From NCBI RefSeq assembly GCF_010731575.1, contig NZ_AP022617.1, positions 1,612,001 through 1,676,000 of the forward strand: a stretch of DNA of 64,000 nt, read 5' to 3'. A model generated the notes under the pieces. The model saw only the letters and a program-made list of their open reading frames with translations. It searched no databases and was not told the origin of the DNA. Shown here piece after piece: positions 20,253 through 32,225 of the stretch. Made by a program: the position numbers and the translations under genes. Numbering within the stretch: position 1 is the first letter of the stretch; each line of letters starts with the position of its first letter. Source of the stretch: Mycolicibacterium monacense. GTDB taxonomy: Bacteria > Actinomycetota > Actinomycetes > Mycobacteriales > Mycobacteriaceae.

Positions 20253-21608
20253 TCAACGTGTCGCGGGAAGCCGCAACAACAGCCGCGCTCCGCCCATCGG
20301 ACTGGTCTCCAAAGATGCTGTCCCACCGTGCAATTCGGCCTGTTGCGCGACAAGGGCCAGACCCAGCCCCGAACCGGAGCGCGATGCGGTCGACCCGCGG
20401 GAGAAACGCTCGAAGACCAGCTTGCGCTCCTGCTCGGGCACACCGCTGCCGTTGTCGTCGACTGCTATCTCGACGTCCTCACCGGACCGGATCGCGCTCA
20501 ATCGGATCTGCGTGGCATCGCCGTGCTTGACCGCATTCGCGATGGCGTTGTCGATGACCAGGCGTAGTCCGGCGGGCAGGCCGAGGATGCGCACCGGCGC
20601 CGAGGGCACCAGGGACACGTCCAGGCCGGGGTAGCTCCGCAGCGCATCGTGCGCGGCACGGTCCAACAGTTCGGTGATGTCGACCGGGACGTGGTCCTCG
20701 GCGGTGGTCAGTTCCCCCTGCGCCAACCGTTCGAGCGCGGTCAGCGTCGCCTCGATCCGGGTCTGCGTGCGCACCACGTCGTTGATGACCTCTTTGCGCT
20801 GCTCGTCGGTCATGTCGAGCGTCGACAACACCTCGAGGTTGGTGCGCATCGCCGTCAACGGTGTCCGCAGCTCGTGGGATGCCACCGCGGCGAAGTCGCG
20901 GGCCGACTCCAGCGCCGCCTTGGTCCGCTGTTGCTCCTCGCCGATGCGCGCCAGCATGCCCTCGACCGCCTCGGCGATCTCGGCCGCCTCCCAGACGCCG
21001 CCGACCTGCACCTCTTCGGGTTTGGACTGTGCGTTGATGGCGCGGGCCTGCTGGGCCAACAACCGGAACGGGTTGATCATGATCAGCCACATCACCCAAC
21101 CCACGACCACGGTGCCCGCGATGACGCCGCCGCAGATCAGCACGACCCGCAGATGCAACTGATCGATCCGGCGCTGCGTCTCGGACAGCGGTGAGCCCAG
21201 CGCGATGGTGGCGGGCCCCGCGGCGAAGGTGCGCACCCGGTACTCGACTCCGTCGATCGTGGTGTTGGCGTACCCGATGTCCAATTGCGGCAGCACGATG
21301 TCCTTGGGCACCGACACGGTCACACCGCCGATGCGTGCCGTCCGCACCAACGTCCGGTCGGCGGGCGGATCAGCCGGATCGTCACCGGTGCTCGCCGCGT
21401 TCAACAAGGTCCCGAAATCCCCGAGGCTGGTCACCGAGTCGAGTTGCCGGTCCAATTGGCTGTACTGCTCGTTCGTCACGCCGATCCACACCCAGGTGCC
21501 GAGTGTGAGTACCAGCACGACGACCGACAGCGCAGCCACGATCACGATCGTGCGCAGAGACACGATCGGCATCGGCATGACGCGCCGTAGCCGCTCGTCG
21601 ACGCGCAC
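20253..21608 (-). CDS. PrrB-like sensor histidine kinase, no adjacent response regulator
   Basis: About 451 residues. Topology: an N-terminal membrane helix (IVIVAALSVVVLVLTLGTW), an extracytoplasmic sensor of ~100 residues, a second helix (VVLICGGVIAGTVVVGWVMW), HAMP, the H-box ARDFAAVASHELRTPLTAMR, N-box VIDNAIANAVKHGD, G1 DDNGSGVP, F-box FERFSRG and G2 GSGLGLAL. The kinase core closely resembles M. tuberculosis PrrB, whereas the sensor is divergent. PrrB is normally encoded right after its regulator PrrA; here the upstream gene is a divergent thioesterase, so this kinase is an orphan. GTG 21608 is chosen; ATG 21578 is the main alternative. Confidence 0.88.
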   Translation of the reverse strand: MRVDERLRRVMPMPIVSLRTIVIVAALSVVVLVLTLGTWVWIGVTNEQYSQLDRQLDSVTSLGDFGTLLNAASTGDDPADPPADRTLVRTARIGGVTVSVPKDIVLPQLDIGYANTTIDGVEYRVRTFAAGPATIALGSPLSETQRRIDQLHLRVVLICGGVIAGTVVVGWVMWLIMINPFRLLAQQARAINAQSKPEEVQVGGVWEAAEIAEAVEGMLARIGEEQQRTKAALESARDFAAVASHELRTPLTAMRTNLEVLSTLDMTDEQRKEVINDVVRTQTRIEATLTALERLAQGELTTAEDHVPVDITELLDRAAHDALRSYPGLDVSLVPSAPVRILGLPAGLRLVIDNAIANAVKHGDATQIRLSAIRSGEDVEIAVDDNGSGVPEQERKLVFERFSRGSTASRSGSGLGLALVAQQAELHGGTASLETSPMGGARLLLRLPATR

Positions 21609-21723
21609 TATCGGGCTGGCCGCACGACGCCCGGCGGGCGCGGAGATGTCGCAGCGCTGTCCACGACGCTCATCTTGCCTGACCGGTCCGGCGGGACGCC
21701 GCGGCGTCCGGCATGATGCCCCG

Positions 21724-22578
21724 GTGGTAGCGCGGACACTCTCGGACATCCTGACGACCCTGGACGTCGAACAGATCGCGGATGATGAGTTCCTCGCGAC
21801 GCAGATGGACAACGCGGCGCACCACATCGTCGGCGGGCACATCGCTGCTCAGGCGCTCATGTCGGCGAGCCGGACCGTCCCCGCCGACCGCACCCCGCAC
21901 AGCATGCACGTCTATCTGTTGCGGGCCGGCGACGCGCGCCGACCGGTGCATTTCGAGATCACCCGTCTGCGCGACGGCGGCGTGCTGTCCTCGCGGCGGG
22001 TGCTGGCGCGCCAGGACGACCAGGTGCTGCTCGAAGCGCTCGTATCGTTCACCGCACCGCTGGACAGCTTCGAACACCAGCAGCCGATCCCCGACGTCCC
22101 GGGCCCGGAGTCGCTGCCGTCGGTGCAGGAACAGTTGAGCCCGTACGCGGATGAGCACGGCGGGCACTGGGTGCGCCCGCAGCCGCTGGATCTGCGATAC
22201 GTCGACCCGCCGGCACGCCTGGCACTCGATCGGCCCGACCCGTCGCCGCGCATCAGGCTGTGGTGGCGTCCCGCCGAACCGATGCCCGACGACCCCATCC
22301 TCAACAGCTGCCTGTTGACGTACGTCTCGGGCACCGCGCTGCTGGAGACGGCGATGGTGGTGCGCCGGACGACGCCGCTGACGTCCTTCTCGGCACTGAT
22401 CGACCACGCGGTGTGGTTCCATCGGCCGGCCGACTTCTCGGACTGGGTGCTCTCGGATGCCGTCGCTCCCAGCGGTGTCCACGGTCGCGCCCTGGCCACC
22501 GCCACGATGTACAACCGCACCGGCGCGCTCGTCTGCACCGCCACCCAGGAGATCTACTTCGGCCGCGACCGCCGCTGA
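21724..22578 (+). CDS. tesB: acyl-CoA thioesterase II (TesB type)
   Basis: 284-residue double-hotdog acyl-CoA thioesterase, which hydrolyses acyl-CoA to free acid and CoA. Hotdog 1 contains HIVGGHIAAQALMSASRTVP and the HSMHVYLLRAGDARRPVHFEI strand; hotdog 2 has NSCLLTYVSGTALLETAM and IDHAVWFHRP, where the aspartate (D of IDHAVWFH) belongs to the Asp/Thr/Gln catalytic set of TesB. The GTG (GTG GTA GCG) gives VVARTLSD. Divergent from the sensor kinase and convergent with udgX, whose coding region overlaps its last 25 bases. Confidence 0.93.
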   Translation: MVARTLSDILTTLDVEQIADDEFLATQMDNAAHHIVGGHIAAQALMSASRTVPADRTPHSMHVYLLRAGDARRPVHFEITRLRDGGVLSSRRVLARQDDQVLLEALVSFTAPLDSFEHQQPIPDVPGPESLPSVQEQLSPYADEHGGHWVRPQPLDLRYVDPPARLALDRPDPSPRIRLWWRPAEPMPDDPILNSCLLTYVSGTALLETAMVVRRTTPLTSFSALIDHAVWFHRPADFSDWVLSDAVAPSGVHGRALATATMYNRTGALVCTATQEIYFGRDRR

Positions 22579-23243
22579 CGGTCGCCGCGCATCAACCGGG
22601 CGACGACGCGTAGATCCTCGACGAGTGCGTCGAACGCCTGCTGTCGATTCTCGGCCGGTCCCCGCAGCACCGATGACGGATGCGCCGTCGCCACCACTGC
22701 CGGGTCGACGTCCAGATCGGCCGGCTCGGTGACAGGCGGCAGGGCCAGCACTTCCCCGCGGTGCGCGGTCAACCGAAAGTCGTTGCCCAGCAGAGCTTTC
22801 GCTGCTGTCGCGCCGAGCAGCACCACGACTTCCGGCCGCACGGCGTCCAATTCGGCGAGCAACCACGGCCGGCACGCCACGACCTCGGTACGGCTGGGGG
22901 TCTTGTGGATACGGCGCTTGCCGCGTTCGGGCAGTGTGAATTTGAAGTGTTTGACGGCGTTGGTGACGTAGACCCCGTCCCGGTCGATACCCGCGGACAC
23001 GAGCGCTTTGTCGAGGAGTCTGCCCGCCGGGCCGACGAACGGTTCCCCGGCGCGGTCCTCCCGATCACCGGGTTGCTCGCCGACGAACATGACGGTCGCG
23101 TCCGCACTGCCCTGCCCGAAGACGCCCTGCGTCGCATCGCGATAGAGTTCGCACCCGCGGCACGCCTGCACCGCATCGGCGAGGATCGACACGTCGCGGG
23201 TGTCGGGAACGAAGTCCTCTGCGCCGGGCACCTTGGTCGGCAT
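22554..23243 (-). CDS. udgX: UdgX family uracil-DNA binding protein
   Basis: 229-residue family-4-like uracil-DNA glycosylase homologue of the UdgX type. Motif A is GEQPGDRED (55-63), the Fe-S cysteines C28, C31 and C124 are visible, and the family-defining loop KRRIHKTPS (109-117) carries H113, the residue that in M. smegmatis UdgX attacks the deoxyribose and leaves the protein covalently joined to the uracil site. HPSSVLRG near residue 190 is motif B. It is thus a suicide-type uracil binder rather than a turnover glycosylase. Located among excision repair genes, but with no shared operon. Confidence 0.93.
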   Translation of the reverse strand: MPTKVPGAEDFVPDTRDVSILADAVQACRGCELYRDATQGVFGQGSADATVMFVGEQPGDREDRAGEPFVGPAGRLLDKALVSAGIDRDGVYVTNAVKHFKFTLPERGKRRIHKTPSRTEVVACRPWLLAELDAVRPEVVVLLGATAAKALLGNDFRLTAHRGEVLALPPVTEPADLDVDPAVVATAHPSSVLRGPAENRQQAFDALVEDLRVVARLMRGDRQRRSRPK

Positions 23244-23545
23244 GGTCGTGGATTACCCGCGCGCGCGGCCCGTCATGCGCAGACGATCACGCGCGGATAT
23301 CGCTGCGCCCGGGTTGATCTGGGTCACGCCGAGAGCCCGGTGCGATCCCGGGCGACGGGCTTGCTTCGCGACGACTCGGTCACCGTGCCGACCGTCACGC
23401 CTTTGCCGAGCGCTAACATCAGTGCCGGTAGAACGCCGTTGGCCGTACCAAGCAGGCTCGCCGGGTGTCGCGATTAGCACCCTTGTTCGTCGAGCAACGC
23501 GTTACTGTCTCGGTTGGCCTTGCAAATGACTCTGGGAGGGTATGG
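23244..23545. other. intergenic region between udgX and the universal stress gene
   Basis: No convincing coding region, RNA gene or hairpin is seen. The right part must hold the promoter of the universal stress gene; TACTGT (23503-23508) is a possible -10 without a clear -35. The left end holds the divergent udgX promoter, in which no damage-type motif was found. Confidence 0.4.
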
Positions 23546-23992
23546 ATGAGCGCCTATCGCACCGTGGTGGTCGGCACCGACGGATCGGATTCGTCGCTGC
23601 GGGCAGTCGACCGCGCGGGCCAGATCGCTGCAGGATCGGGTGCCAAGCTCATCGTCACCACCGCCTACTTCCCGCAGAGCGAGGATCAGCGCGCCGCCGA
23701 CGTCCTCAAGGACGAGGGCTACAAGATGTCGGGCAACGCCCCGATCTACGCCATCCTGCGCGAGGCCCGCGACCGCGCCAAGGCCGCCGGCGCCGAGAAC
23801 ATCGAGGAGAAGGCCGTCGTCGGTGCGCCGGTCGACGCCCTGGTCGAACTGGCCGAGGAAGTCAAGGCGGATCTGCTCGTGGTCGGCAACGTCGGCCTCA
23901 GCACCATCGCCGGTCGGCTGCTCGGATCGGTGCCCGCCAACGTCGCGCGGCGTTCGAAGACCGACGTCCTCATCGTGCACACCACACCCTGA
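23546..23992 (+). CDS. universal stress protein (Rv1636/TB15.3-like)
   Basis: 148-residue single-domain universal stress protein. MSAYRTVVVGTDGSDSSLRA opens the alpha/beta fold, and VVGNVGLSTIAGRLLGSVPANV contains the G-x2-G-x9-G(S) nucleotide-binding pattern. The M. tuberculosis and M. smegmatis orthologues bind cAMP with high affinity and are thought to buffer it. An adenylate cyclase gene occurs in this window at 42.5 kb. GGGAGGG sits 6 bases before the ATG. Confidence 0.93.
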   Translation: MSAYRTVVVGTDGSDSSLRAVDRAGQIAAGSGAKLIVTTAYFPQSEDQRAADVLKDEGYKMSGNAPIYAILREARDRAKAAGAENIEEKAVVGAPVDALVELAEEVKADLLVVGNVGLSTIAGRLLGSVPANVARRSKTDVLIVHTTP

Positions 23993-24073
23993 TCCCGATC
24001 GGCTGACGTCGTTCATTTCTGACCCGGCGGCGATTCCGAGTGCCACACTCGGAGTTGACGTGGGAGGTCAGGT

Positions 24074-25375
24074 ATGACGACAACACTGCATCCGACCGGT
24101 ATCGCGCCGCGTGAGAACGGAACGCCGCCTCCGCACGTACCGCTCGGCGACATCGATCTGGGCACCCTCGACTTCTGGGAATGGGACGACGACCGTCGAG
24201 ACGGGGCGTTCGCGACCCTGCGCAGGGAATCGCCGATCACCTTCTTCGAGGTGCCGGAGTACGCCGGGTTCGCCGGCGGGCGTGGCCATTGGGCGCTGAC
24301 CAGATACGACGACGTCCACCACGCCAGCAGACATCCGGAGGTCTTCAGCTCGATCCCGACCAGCACCGCCCTCAACGATGTGCCCGCCGAGATCGCCGAA
24401 TACGTCGGATCCATGATCTCGCTCGACGACCCTCGTCATCTCCGGCTGCGGTCGATCGTCAACCGCGCCTTCACTCCGAAGATGCTGACACGGATCGAGC
24501 AGAGCGTGCGCGACCGGGCACGCCGGTTGGTCACCGGTCTGGTGGCCGACCACCCCGACGGACACGCCGACTTCGTGCAGGCGGTGGCCGGACCGTTCCC
24601 GCTGCAGATCATCTGCGACATGATGGGGATTCCCGAAGAGGACGAGGAGAAGGTCTTCCACTGGACCTCGATCATCCTGGGCGGCGCCGACGAGGAGGTC
24701 GCGCCCGACCACGAGACGATCGTCGGTGCGGTGCTCGGACTCGGTGAGTACGGTCTGGCACTCGCGGAGGACCGCCGGGCCCATCCGACCGACGATGTGA
24801 CCACCAACCTGGTGCGCGCCGAGGTCGACGGGGAACGGCTCACGTCCGCGGAGATCGGCTCGTTCTTCATCCTGCTGTCAGCCGCGGGCAACGAGACGAC
24901 GCGCAACGCGATCAGCCACGGCCTCGTCGCGCTGAGCCGCTATCCGGAACAGCGCCAACGCTGGTGGGACGACTTCGACACCGTCGCCCCGACCGCCGTG
25001 GAGGAGATCGTGCGGTGGGCGTCGCCGATCATCTTCATGCGCCGCAACCTCACCGAGGACATCGAGATGAGGGGTGTGCGGATGAAAGCGGGGGACAAGG
25101 TGTCGATGTGGTACAACTCCGCCAACCGTGACGAGCGCAGGTTCGACAACCCCTGGCTGTTCGACGTGACGCGGGATCCCAACCCGCAGATCGGATTCGG
25201 CGCGGGTGGCGCGCACTTCTGCCTCGGCGCGAACCTCGCCCGGCGGGAGATCAGGGTGCTCTACTCGGAGTTGCGCCGTCAGGTGCCCGACATCGTGGCC
25301 GTCGAGGAGCCGGCGATCCTGCGGTCGGCGTTCGTGCACGGCATCAAACGGCTGCCCGTGGCCTGGACGGGGTGA
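24074..25375 (+). CDS. cytochrome P450
   Basis: 433-residue soluble bacterial P450. The I-helix oxygen-activating motif is AGNETTRN, the K-helix ExxR is in VEEIVRWAS, and the haem loop FGAGGAHFCLGANLARRE places the thiolate ligand at C383. The long RHLRLRSIVNRAFTP C-helix and the overall pattern resemble the mycobacterial CYP124/CYP125/CYP142 group that oxidises sterol or fatty-acid side chains, but the subfamily is not certain. No ferredoxin or reductase gene is adjacent. GGGAGG precedes the ATG by 8 bases. Confidence 0.92.
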   Translation: MTTTLHPTGIAPRENGTPPPHVPLGDIDLGTLDFWEWDDDRRDGAFATLRRESPITFFEVPEYAGFAGGRGHWALTRYDDVHHASRHPEVFSSIPTSTALNDVPAEIAEYVGSMISLDDPRHLRLRSIVNRAFTPKMLTRIEQSVRDRARRLVTGLVADHPDGHADFVQAVAGPFPLQIICDMMGIPEEDEEKVFHWTSIILGGADEEVAPDHETIVGAVLGLGEYGLALAEDRRAHPTDDVTTNLVRAEVDGERLTSAEIGSFFILLSAAGNETTRNAISHGLVALSRYPEQRQRWWDDFDTVAPTAVEEIVRWASPIIFMRRNLTEDIEMRGVRMKAGDKVSMWYNSANRDERRFDNPWLFDVTRDPNPQIGFGAGGAHFCLGANLARREIRVLYSELRRQVPDIVAVEEPAILRSAFVHGIKRLPVAWTG

Positions 25376-25378
25376 ACC

Positions 25379-25879
25379 TCACCACCCCATGGAGCCCGGC
25401 ACACCCTTGAACGGGCCGACGATCCAGCTGGTGACCCAGCCGCCGTAGAACCCGCCGGGCTGCGGCACCACCTGCTCGCCGTTGACGGTGCAGCGGTCCA
25501 TCGGTGCGGCCATGACCGCGACGGCGCCGGCGATCGCCTCGAATCCCGGCGTGGGGTGCGGGTAGGTCCAAGCCGCGCCCGGTGCGACGCGGTCGCCGAC
25601 AACGACGTCGTAGTAGGCGGCCTGCCCCTTCCACTCGCACCACGAACTGCCCGCCGCGGGGCGCAGCGCGCCAGGCGTGAAACTGTCCACGGGGAGGTAG
25701 TAGGTCGGGGGGTGGCTCGTCTCCAGCACCCGCCACGCGGTGGTCGTCGATGCGACGGTGCGCCCGCCGAAGTCCACGGTGATCGATCCGCGGAACGCCT
25801 CGAACCGGGGTGGGCGCGGGTAGTCCCACACCGACTCCTGACCCGGACCGGGTGTGACCGGAACCGGCCTACCAGCCAC
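25379..25879 (-). CDS. DUF427 domain protein
   Basis: 166 residues of the DUF427 family, a small beta-rich fold of unknown biochemical role. Conserved family features are ESVWDYPRPPR, HPPTYYLP, SSWCEWKGQAAYYDV and the C-terminal GGFYGGWVTSWIVGPFKG. Two related strand sets suggest an internal repeat, as is normal for the family. The GTG start lies 11 bases inside the end of the upstream MBL hydrolase gene, so the two are translated from one transcript. Stop is 3 bases from the stop of the convergent P450. Confidence 0.85.
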   Translation of the reverse strand: MAGRPVPVTPGPGQESVWDYPRPPRFEAFRGSITVDFGGRTVASTTTAWRVLETSHPPTYYLPVDSFTPGALRPAAGSSWCEWKGQAAYYDVVVGDRVAPGAAWTYPHPTPGFEAIAGAVAVMAAPMDRCTVNGEQVVPQPGGFYGGWVTSWIVGPFKGVPGSMGW

Positions 25880-26546
25880 GGTCGCGCCACTCGCCGAGGT
25901 GCGGCCGTTCCGCGCCCAGTGTGGTGTCGTCGCCGTGTCCCGGGTAGACGACGGTCGAGTCGGGATACACGTCGAACACCCGGGTGGTGACGTCGGTCAG
26001 CAGTTTCTCGAAATCACCCTCCTGCCACGTCTTGCCCACTCCGCCGGGGAACAGGCAGTCGCCGGTGAACAGGTGCACCGCGTCGCCGGCGGCCGGGCCG
26101 TGCAGCGCCAACGCGATCGAACCCGGGGTGTGCCCGCGGAGGTGGATGACGTCGAAGGTGAGCTCGCCGATCCGGAGCGTGTCCCCACCGGCGAGGTAGC
26201 GGTCCGGGGTGACCGGCAGCGGTTCGGCGTCGAGTTCGTGGGCGGCCGTGGGTGCCCCGGTTGCCTCGGCCAGGGCCTCCAGCGCCTGCCAGTGGTCGAA
26301 GTGCTGGTGGCTGGTGAGGATCAGTGTCACCGTCGGCGCCAGTTCCCGGACGAGGTCGAGCAGGACGTCCGCATCGTTGGCCGCGTCGATGAGTAGGGTC
26401 TCGCCGGTTCGGGAACAGGTCACCAGGTACGCGTTGTTGTCCATGGGGCCCACGGAGACCTTGACGATCGTCGCTCCGGGAAGAGTGCGCCTGGCCGCGG
26501 TCCGGGGTTCGACATGGCCGGTGTAGTTGTCGTCGACGACTGTCAT
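25869..26546 (-). CDS. MBL-fold metallohydrolase (Rv1637c-like)
   Basis: 225-residue metallo-beta-lactamase-fold hydrolase of the glyoxalase II type. The zinc motif HxHxDH is SHQHFDHW near residue 78; later ligands are [14 protein letters not shown] and PGHGDDT. Such proteins often cleave thioesters such as S-lactoylglutathione/mycothiol conjugates, but the substrate is not evident. ATG at 26544-26546 is chosen because the upstream extension would enter the uvrA promoter region; the divergent uvrA transcript starts only ~50 bases away. Position before uvrA matches M. tuberculosis Rv1637c. Confidence 0.9.
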   Translation of the reverse strand: MTVVDDNYTGHVEPRTAARRTLPGATIVKVSVGPMDNNAYLVTCSRTGETLLIDAANDADVLLDLVRELAPTVTLILTSHQHFDHWQALEALAEATGAPTAAHELDAEPLPVTPDRYLAGGDTLRIGELTFDVIHLRGHTPGSIALALHGPAAGDAVHLFTGDCLFPGGVGKTWQEGDFEKLLTDVTTRVFDVYPDSTVVYPGHGDDTTLGAERPHLGEWRDRGW

Positions 26547-26565
26547 GAGAGCCACGGTAACGGGC

Positions 26566-26588
26566 TTGTCGGTGGCGACACCTAGCAT
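26566..26588 (+). promoter_or_regulatory. RecA-independent damage-inducible (PafBC-type) promoter of uvrA
   Basis: TTGTCGGTG (26566-26574), 8 bases, TAGCAT (26583-26588): a perfect match to tTGTCRgtg-N8-TAnnnT. Transcription should begin near 26594-26596, leaving a ~40-base leader with GGGAGAGGA just before the TTG start. Confidence 0.85.
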
Positions 26589-26634
26589 GGATCAAAGTGC
26601 GTGGAGCATGTCTGAAGCCTGGGAGAGGACCGAG

Positions 26635-29518
<2,884 letters not shown>

Positions 29519-29529
<11 letters not shown>

Positions 29530-31000
29530 GCGCCGACTCCTCGGCGCGCGTCACCTCGTAGGCGTCGAGGTCGAAGCGCCGCGTCTGATTGCGGAACCGG
29601 AACGTGAAGTCCGGCCACAGGGTGGTGTTGTTGCCGTGCGCGTCGAGGTACCAGCTCGCACACTTGCCGGTCATCCACACCGAACCGCTCAGCGCCTGCT
29701 GCAGCCGTTCGTTGTACGCGTCGAGCGCGTCCTGTTTCACCTCGACCGTGCGCAGACCCTCCTCGCGCATCGTCGAGACCGCGTCGACGACGTAGTTGAG
29801 CTGCGACTCGATCATGTACACCATCGAACTGTGGCCCAGCCCGGTGTTCGGTCCGACGAGCACGAACATGTTCGGGTACCCGGCGATCGTGGTGCCTTTG
29901 TAAGCCCGCATGCCCTTGTCGGCGAACCGCTGGGTCAGGCTGGCCCCGTCGGCGCCGCACACCGTGTCGAACATCGGCGAGTCGGTGACGTGGAATCCCG
30001 TCGCGACGACGAGGGCGTCGACCTCGCGCGCGGTGCCGTCGGTCGCGATGATGCGGTTGCCGTCGATCTCGTGGATGCCGTCGGTGATGAGGTCGACGTG
30101 GCCGCGGTCCAGCGTCGGATACCAGTCGTTGGAGATCAGCATCCGCTTGCAGCCGATCCGGAAGTTCGGCGTCACCTTGCGCCGCAACTCGGGGTCTTTG
30201 ATCTCGGTGCGGATCTTCGCCCGCGAGAGCAACTCGAACCCCTTCATCAAATTCGGGTTCTTCGCGAGGCCGACGACCTGGACTTCGCGGCTGGTGTAGA
30301 TGCCCGCGCGCGCCAGGCGGAGAAAGCCCTGCACGTTGCGGAACGCCCACTTCTCGGCGCGGGTGAACGGCCGGTCGAACCGCGGCAGCAGCCAGGGCGC
30401 GGTGCGCTGGTACACATCGAGGTGGGCGACCCGATCGGCGATCTCGGGCACGATCTGGATGGCCGATGCGCCGGTGCCGATGACGGCGACCCGTTTCCCC
30501 GTCAGGTCCGCGTCGTGGTTCCACCGCGCGGAGTGGAACATCTCGCCTCCGGCCGCAGTGAACGATTCGATGCCCGGGATTCCCGGCAGTGACGGTTCGG
30601 CCAGTGACCCGAACGCGGTGATCAGGACATCGGCGGTGGCCGGTCCGGAGTCGGTGGACAACTCCCATCGGGACTCGGTGGGGTTCCAGGCGGCGCGGCT
30701 CACGGTGCACCCGAACCGGTGCCGGTCGAGGACGCCGTACTGTCGCGCGACCTTGCGCAGATAGTCCTCGATCTCGGGTTGGGTGGAGAAGGAGCGTGTC
30801 CAATCCGGGTTCAGCGCAAAGGAATACGAGTACAGATGTGACGGCACGTCACACGCCGCGCCCGGGTAGGTGTTGTCGCGCCAGGTACCGCCGACGTCGG
30901 GGCCGCGTTCGAAGACGACGAAGTCGCGGTGGCCTGCCTCCTGCAGCCGGATCGCGGCGCCGAGGCCGGAGAACCCGCTGCCGATGATCGCGATCTTCAC
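29519..31000 (-). CDS. FAD-dependent flavin monooxygenase (Baeyer-Villiger type)
   Basis: 493-residue class B flavoprotein monooxygenase. [19 protein letters not shown] is the N-terminal FAD Rossmann motif, [20 protein letters not shown] the flavin-contact loop, and [20 protein letters not shown] combines the FxxxxxHxxxW-like fingerprint with the NADPH Rossmann GTGASA. VVATGFH is the second FAD site. Typical substrates are ketones, but none is predictable. The GTG at 31000 follows AAGGGG; an upstream extension to 31036 adds non-conserved residues. Its 3' end overlaps that of uvrA by 11 bases in the convergent direction. Confidence 0.9.
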
Positions 31001-31052
31001 CGCAACCCCTTCCGTCGGTGGGCGTAGGTTAGCCAACGGCTCCCGGTTCCAA

Positions 31053-32222
31053 TCACGCTTTCATCACCGGCGACGGGAATCGCGGGCTCACCCGCGCCCC
31101 GGCCAGCCACGCGCTCAAATCGTGGGCGCGTTGCTGCAGCGCCTTCTCGCCGTCGCGGCCGACGTCCTCGAGCAGCCGCAGCACGACCCGCCCGTCGGCG
31201 TCCTGGCCCCAGCCGCCGACGATCCGGCCGTTCCACCACGCCGTCGGGCCACCGTTGCCGTTGCGGTCGAAGACCTGTGCGCGATGTCCACCGAGGTACC
31301 ACTCGCGGTCGAACCAGCCCATCGTGGTCACGTCGAGGCCCGGCAGCAGCGCAGCCCAGGGTTCAGGCTCCGGTTCGACGTCGAGATCGTCGGGGAGGGC
31401 GACCCCCGGCGTCCCGTGCAGGTCGACGTCGACGGCCCCGAGTGCCTGCAGGGTCCGCCGCGCCCACGTGAGGGTGTGGCCGAACCACCACTTCACGTCG
31501 GTCACGGTGGCGGGACCGAACGTGCGCAGCCAGCGCCCCACCGCCTTGATCGCGGCCTCGTCGGCGGGTGCCCGGGCATCGTCACCGGCGCCGAGCCAGT
31601 CGTCGCGGAGGGTCCACCGCGGGCGGCTGACCGTCCAGCCGCCGTCGTTCGGGCCGCGGACGATGTCGCCGCGCACGCCCAACACGGTCAGCACCCGGGG
31701 CGCCAGCGGAGTGGCCCCGCCCCACTGTTTGCCGGGGGCGGGGTCGTGGCTGCCCGCCAGTTCGGGAAGCGCCGCGCGCAACTCCCGCGCGCTGGTCGGT
31801 CCGTTCCGGCGCAGATGATCGAGGACCGCCGCGCAGGCGGTGTCGAGCCACTCGGCGCCGTCGTCGGCCACCCCGGATTTCTCGGCGTCGGCGATCAGTC
31901 GCCGGCGCTCGTTGGCGGCGACCCGGTCGCTGGCCACGCTCTGGATCACCGGCAGGTCGCCGCTGCCGACCACCCACAGGGTGCGCCGCATCGCGAGGTG
32001 TTTGGCGACGGTTCTGCACTCGTAGAGCGCGGTGTCGAGATGGGTGAGATCGAACCCCGCAACACGGGCCCACAGCGTCAGGTACGGGGTGGCCGGATCG
32101 GTGGCGTGCAGCCCGACCATCCGCGTGACCACCTCGTCGGGCGAAGCGGCCCGCTGGTCACCGGCGAGGAAGTGGCGGCGCGCGAGCCTGGCCCGCCGCT
32201 CGGTGGGCGTGAAAGACCGCAG
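31053..32222 (-). CDS. winged-helix DNA-binding domain protein (HTH_42/AlkZ-like)
   Basis: Up to 389 residues of the winged helix DNA-binding family (PF06224), whose studied members AlkZ/AlkX are DNA glycosylases that unhook crosslinks. Family features: RVAGFDLTHLDTALYE, AMRRTLWVV, TWARRTLQAL and a C-terminal GGWGQDADGRVVLRLLEDVG. The catalytic QxQ/QxD pattern of AlkZ is not clear, so activity is open. The first ATG/GTG start is GTG 32132 (VVTRMVGLH), but the frame extends upstream with typical family sequence (RSFTPTERRARLARRHFL) to CTG at 32220-32222, directly behind the stop of the upstream gene. The longer form is given here as the likely protein. Confidence 0.75.
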   Translation of the reverse strand: MRSFTPTERRARLARRHFLAGDQRAASPDEVVTRMVGLHATDPATPYLTLWARVAGFDLTHLDTALYECRTVAKHLAMRRTLWVVGSGDLPVIQSVASDRVAANERRRLIADAEKSGVADDGAEWLDTACAAVLDHLRRNGPTSARELRAALPELAGSHDPAPGKQWGGATPLAPRVLTVLGVRGDIVRGPNDGGWTVSRPRWTLRDDWLGAGDDARAPADEAAIKAVGRWLRTFGPATVTDVKWWFGHTLTWARRTLQALGAVDVDLHGTPGVALPDDLDVEPEPEPWAALLPGLDVTTMGWFDREWYLGGHRAQVFDRNGNGGPTAWWNGRIVGGWGQDADGRVVLRLLEDVGRDGEKALQQRAHDLSAWLAGARVSPRFPSPVMKA

Positions 32223-32225
32223 CGC

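Noticed and set aside
26587..26634. ATG 26587 as the uvrA start
   Set aside because: It lies within the -10 hexamer of the uvrA promoter, so it cannot be on the main transcript.
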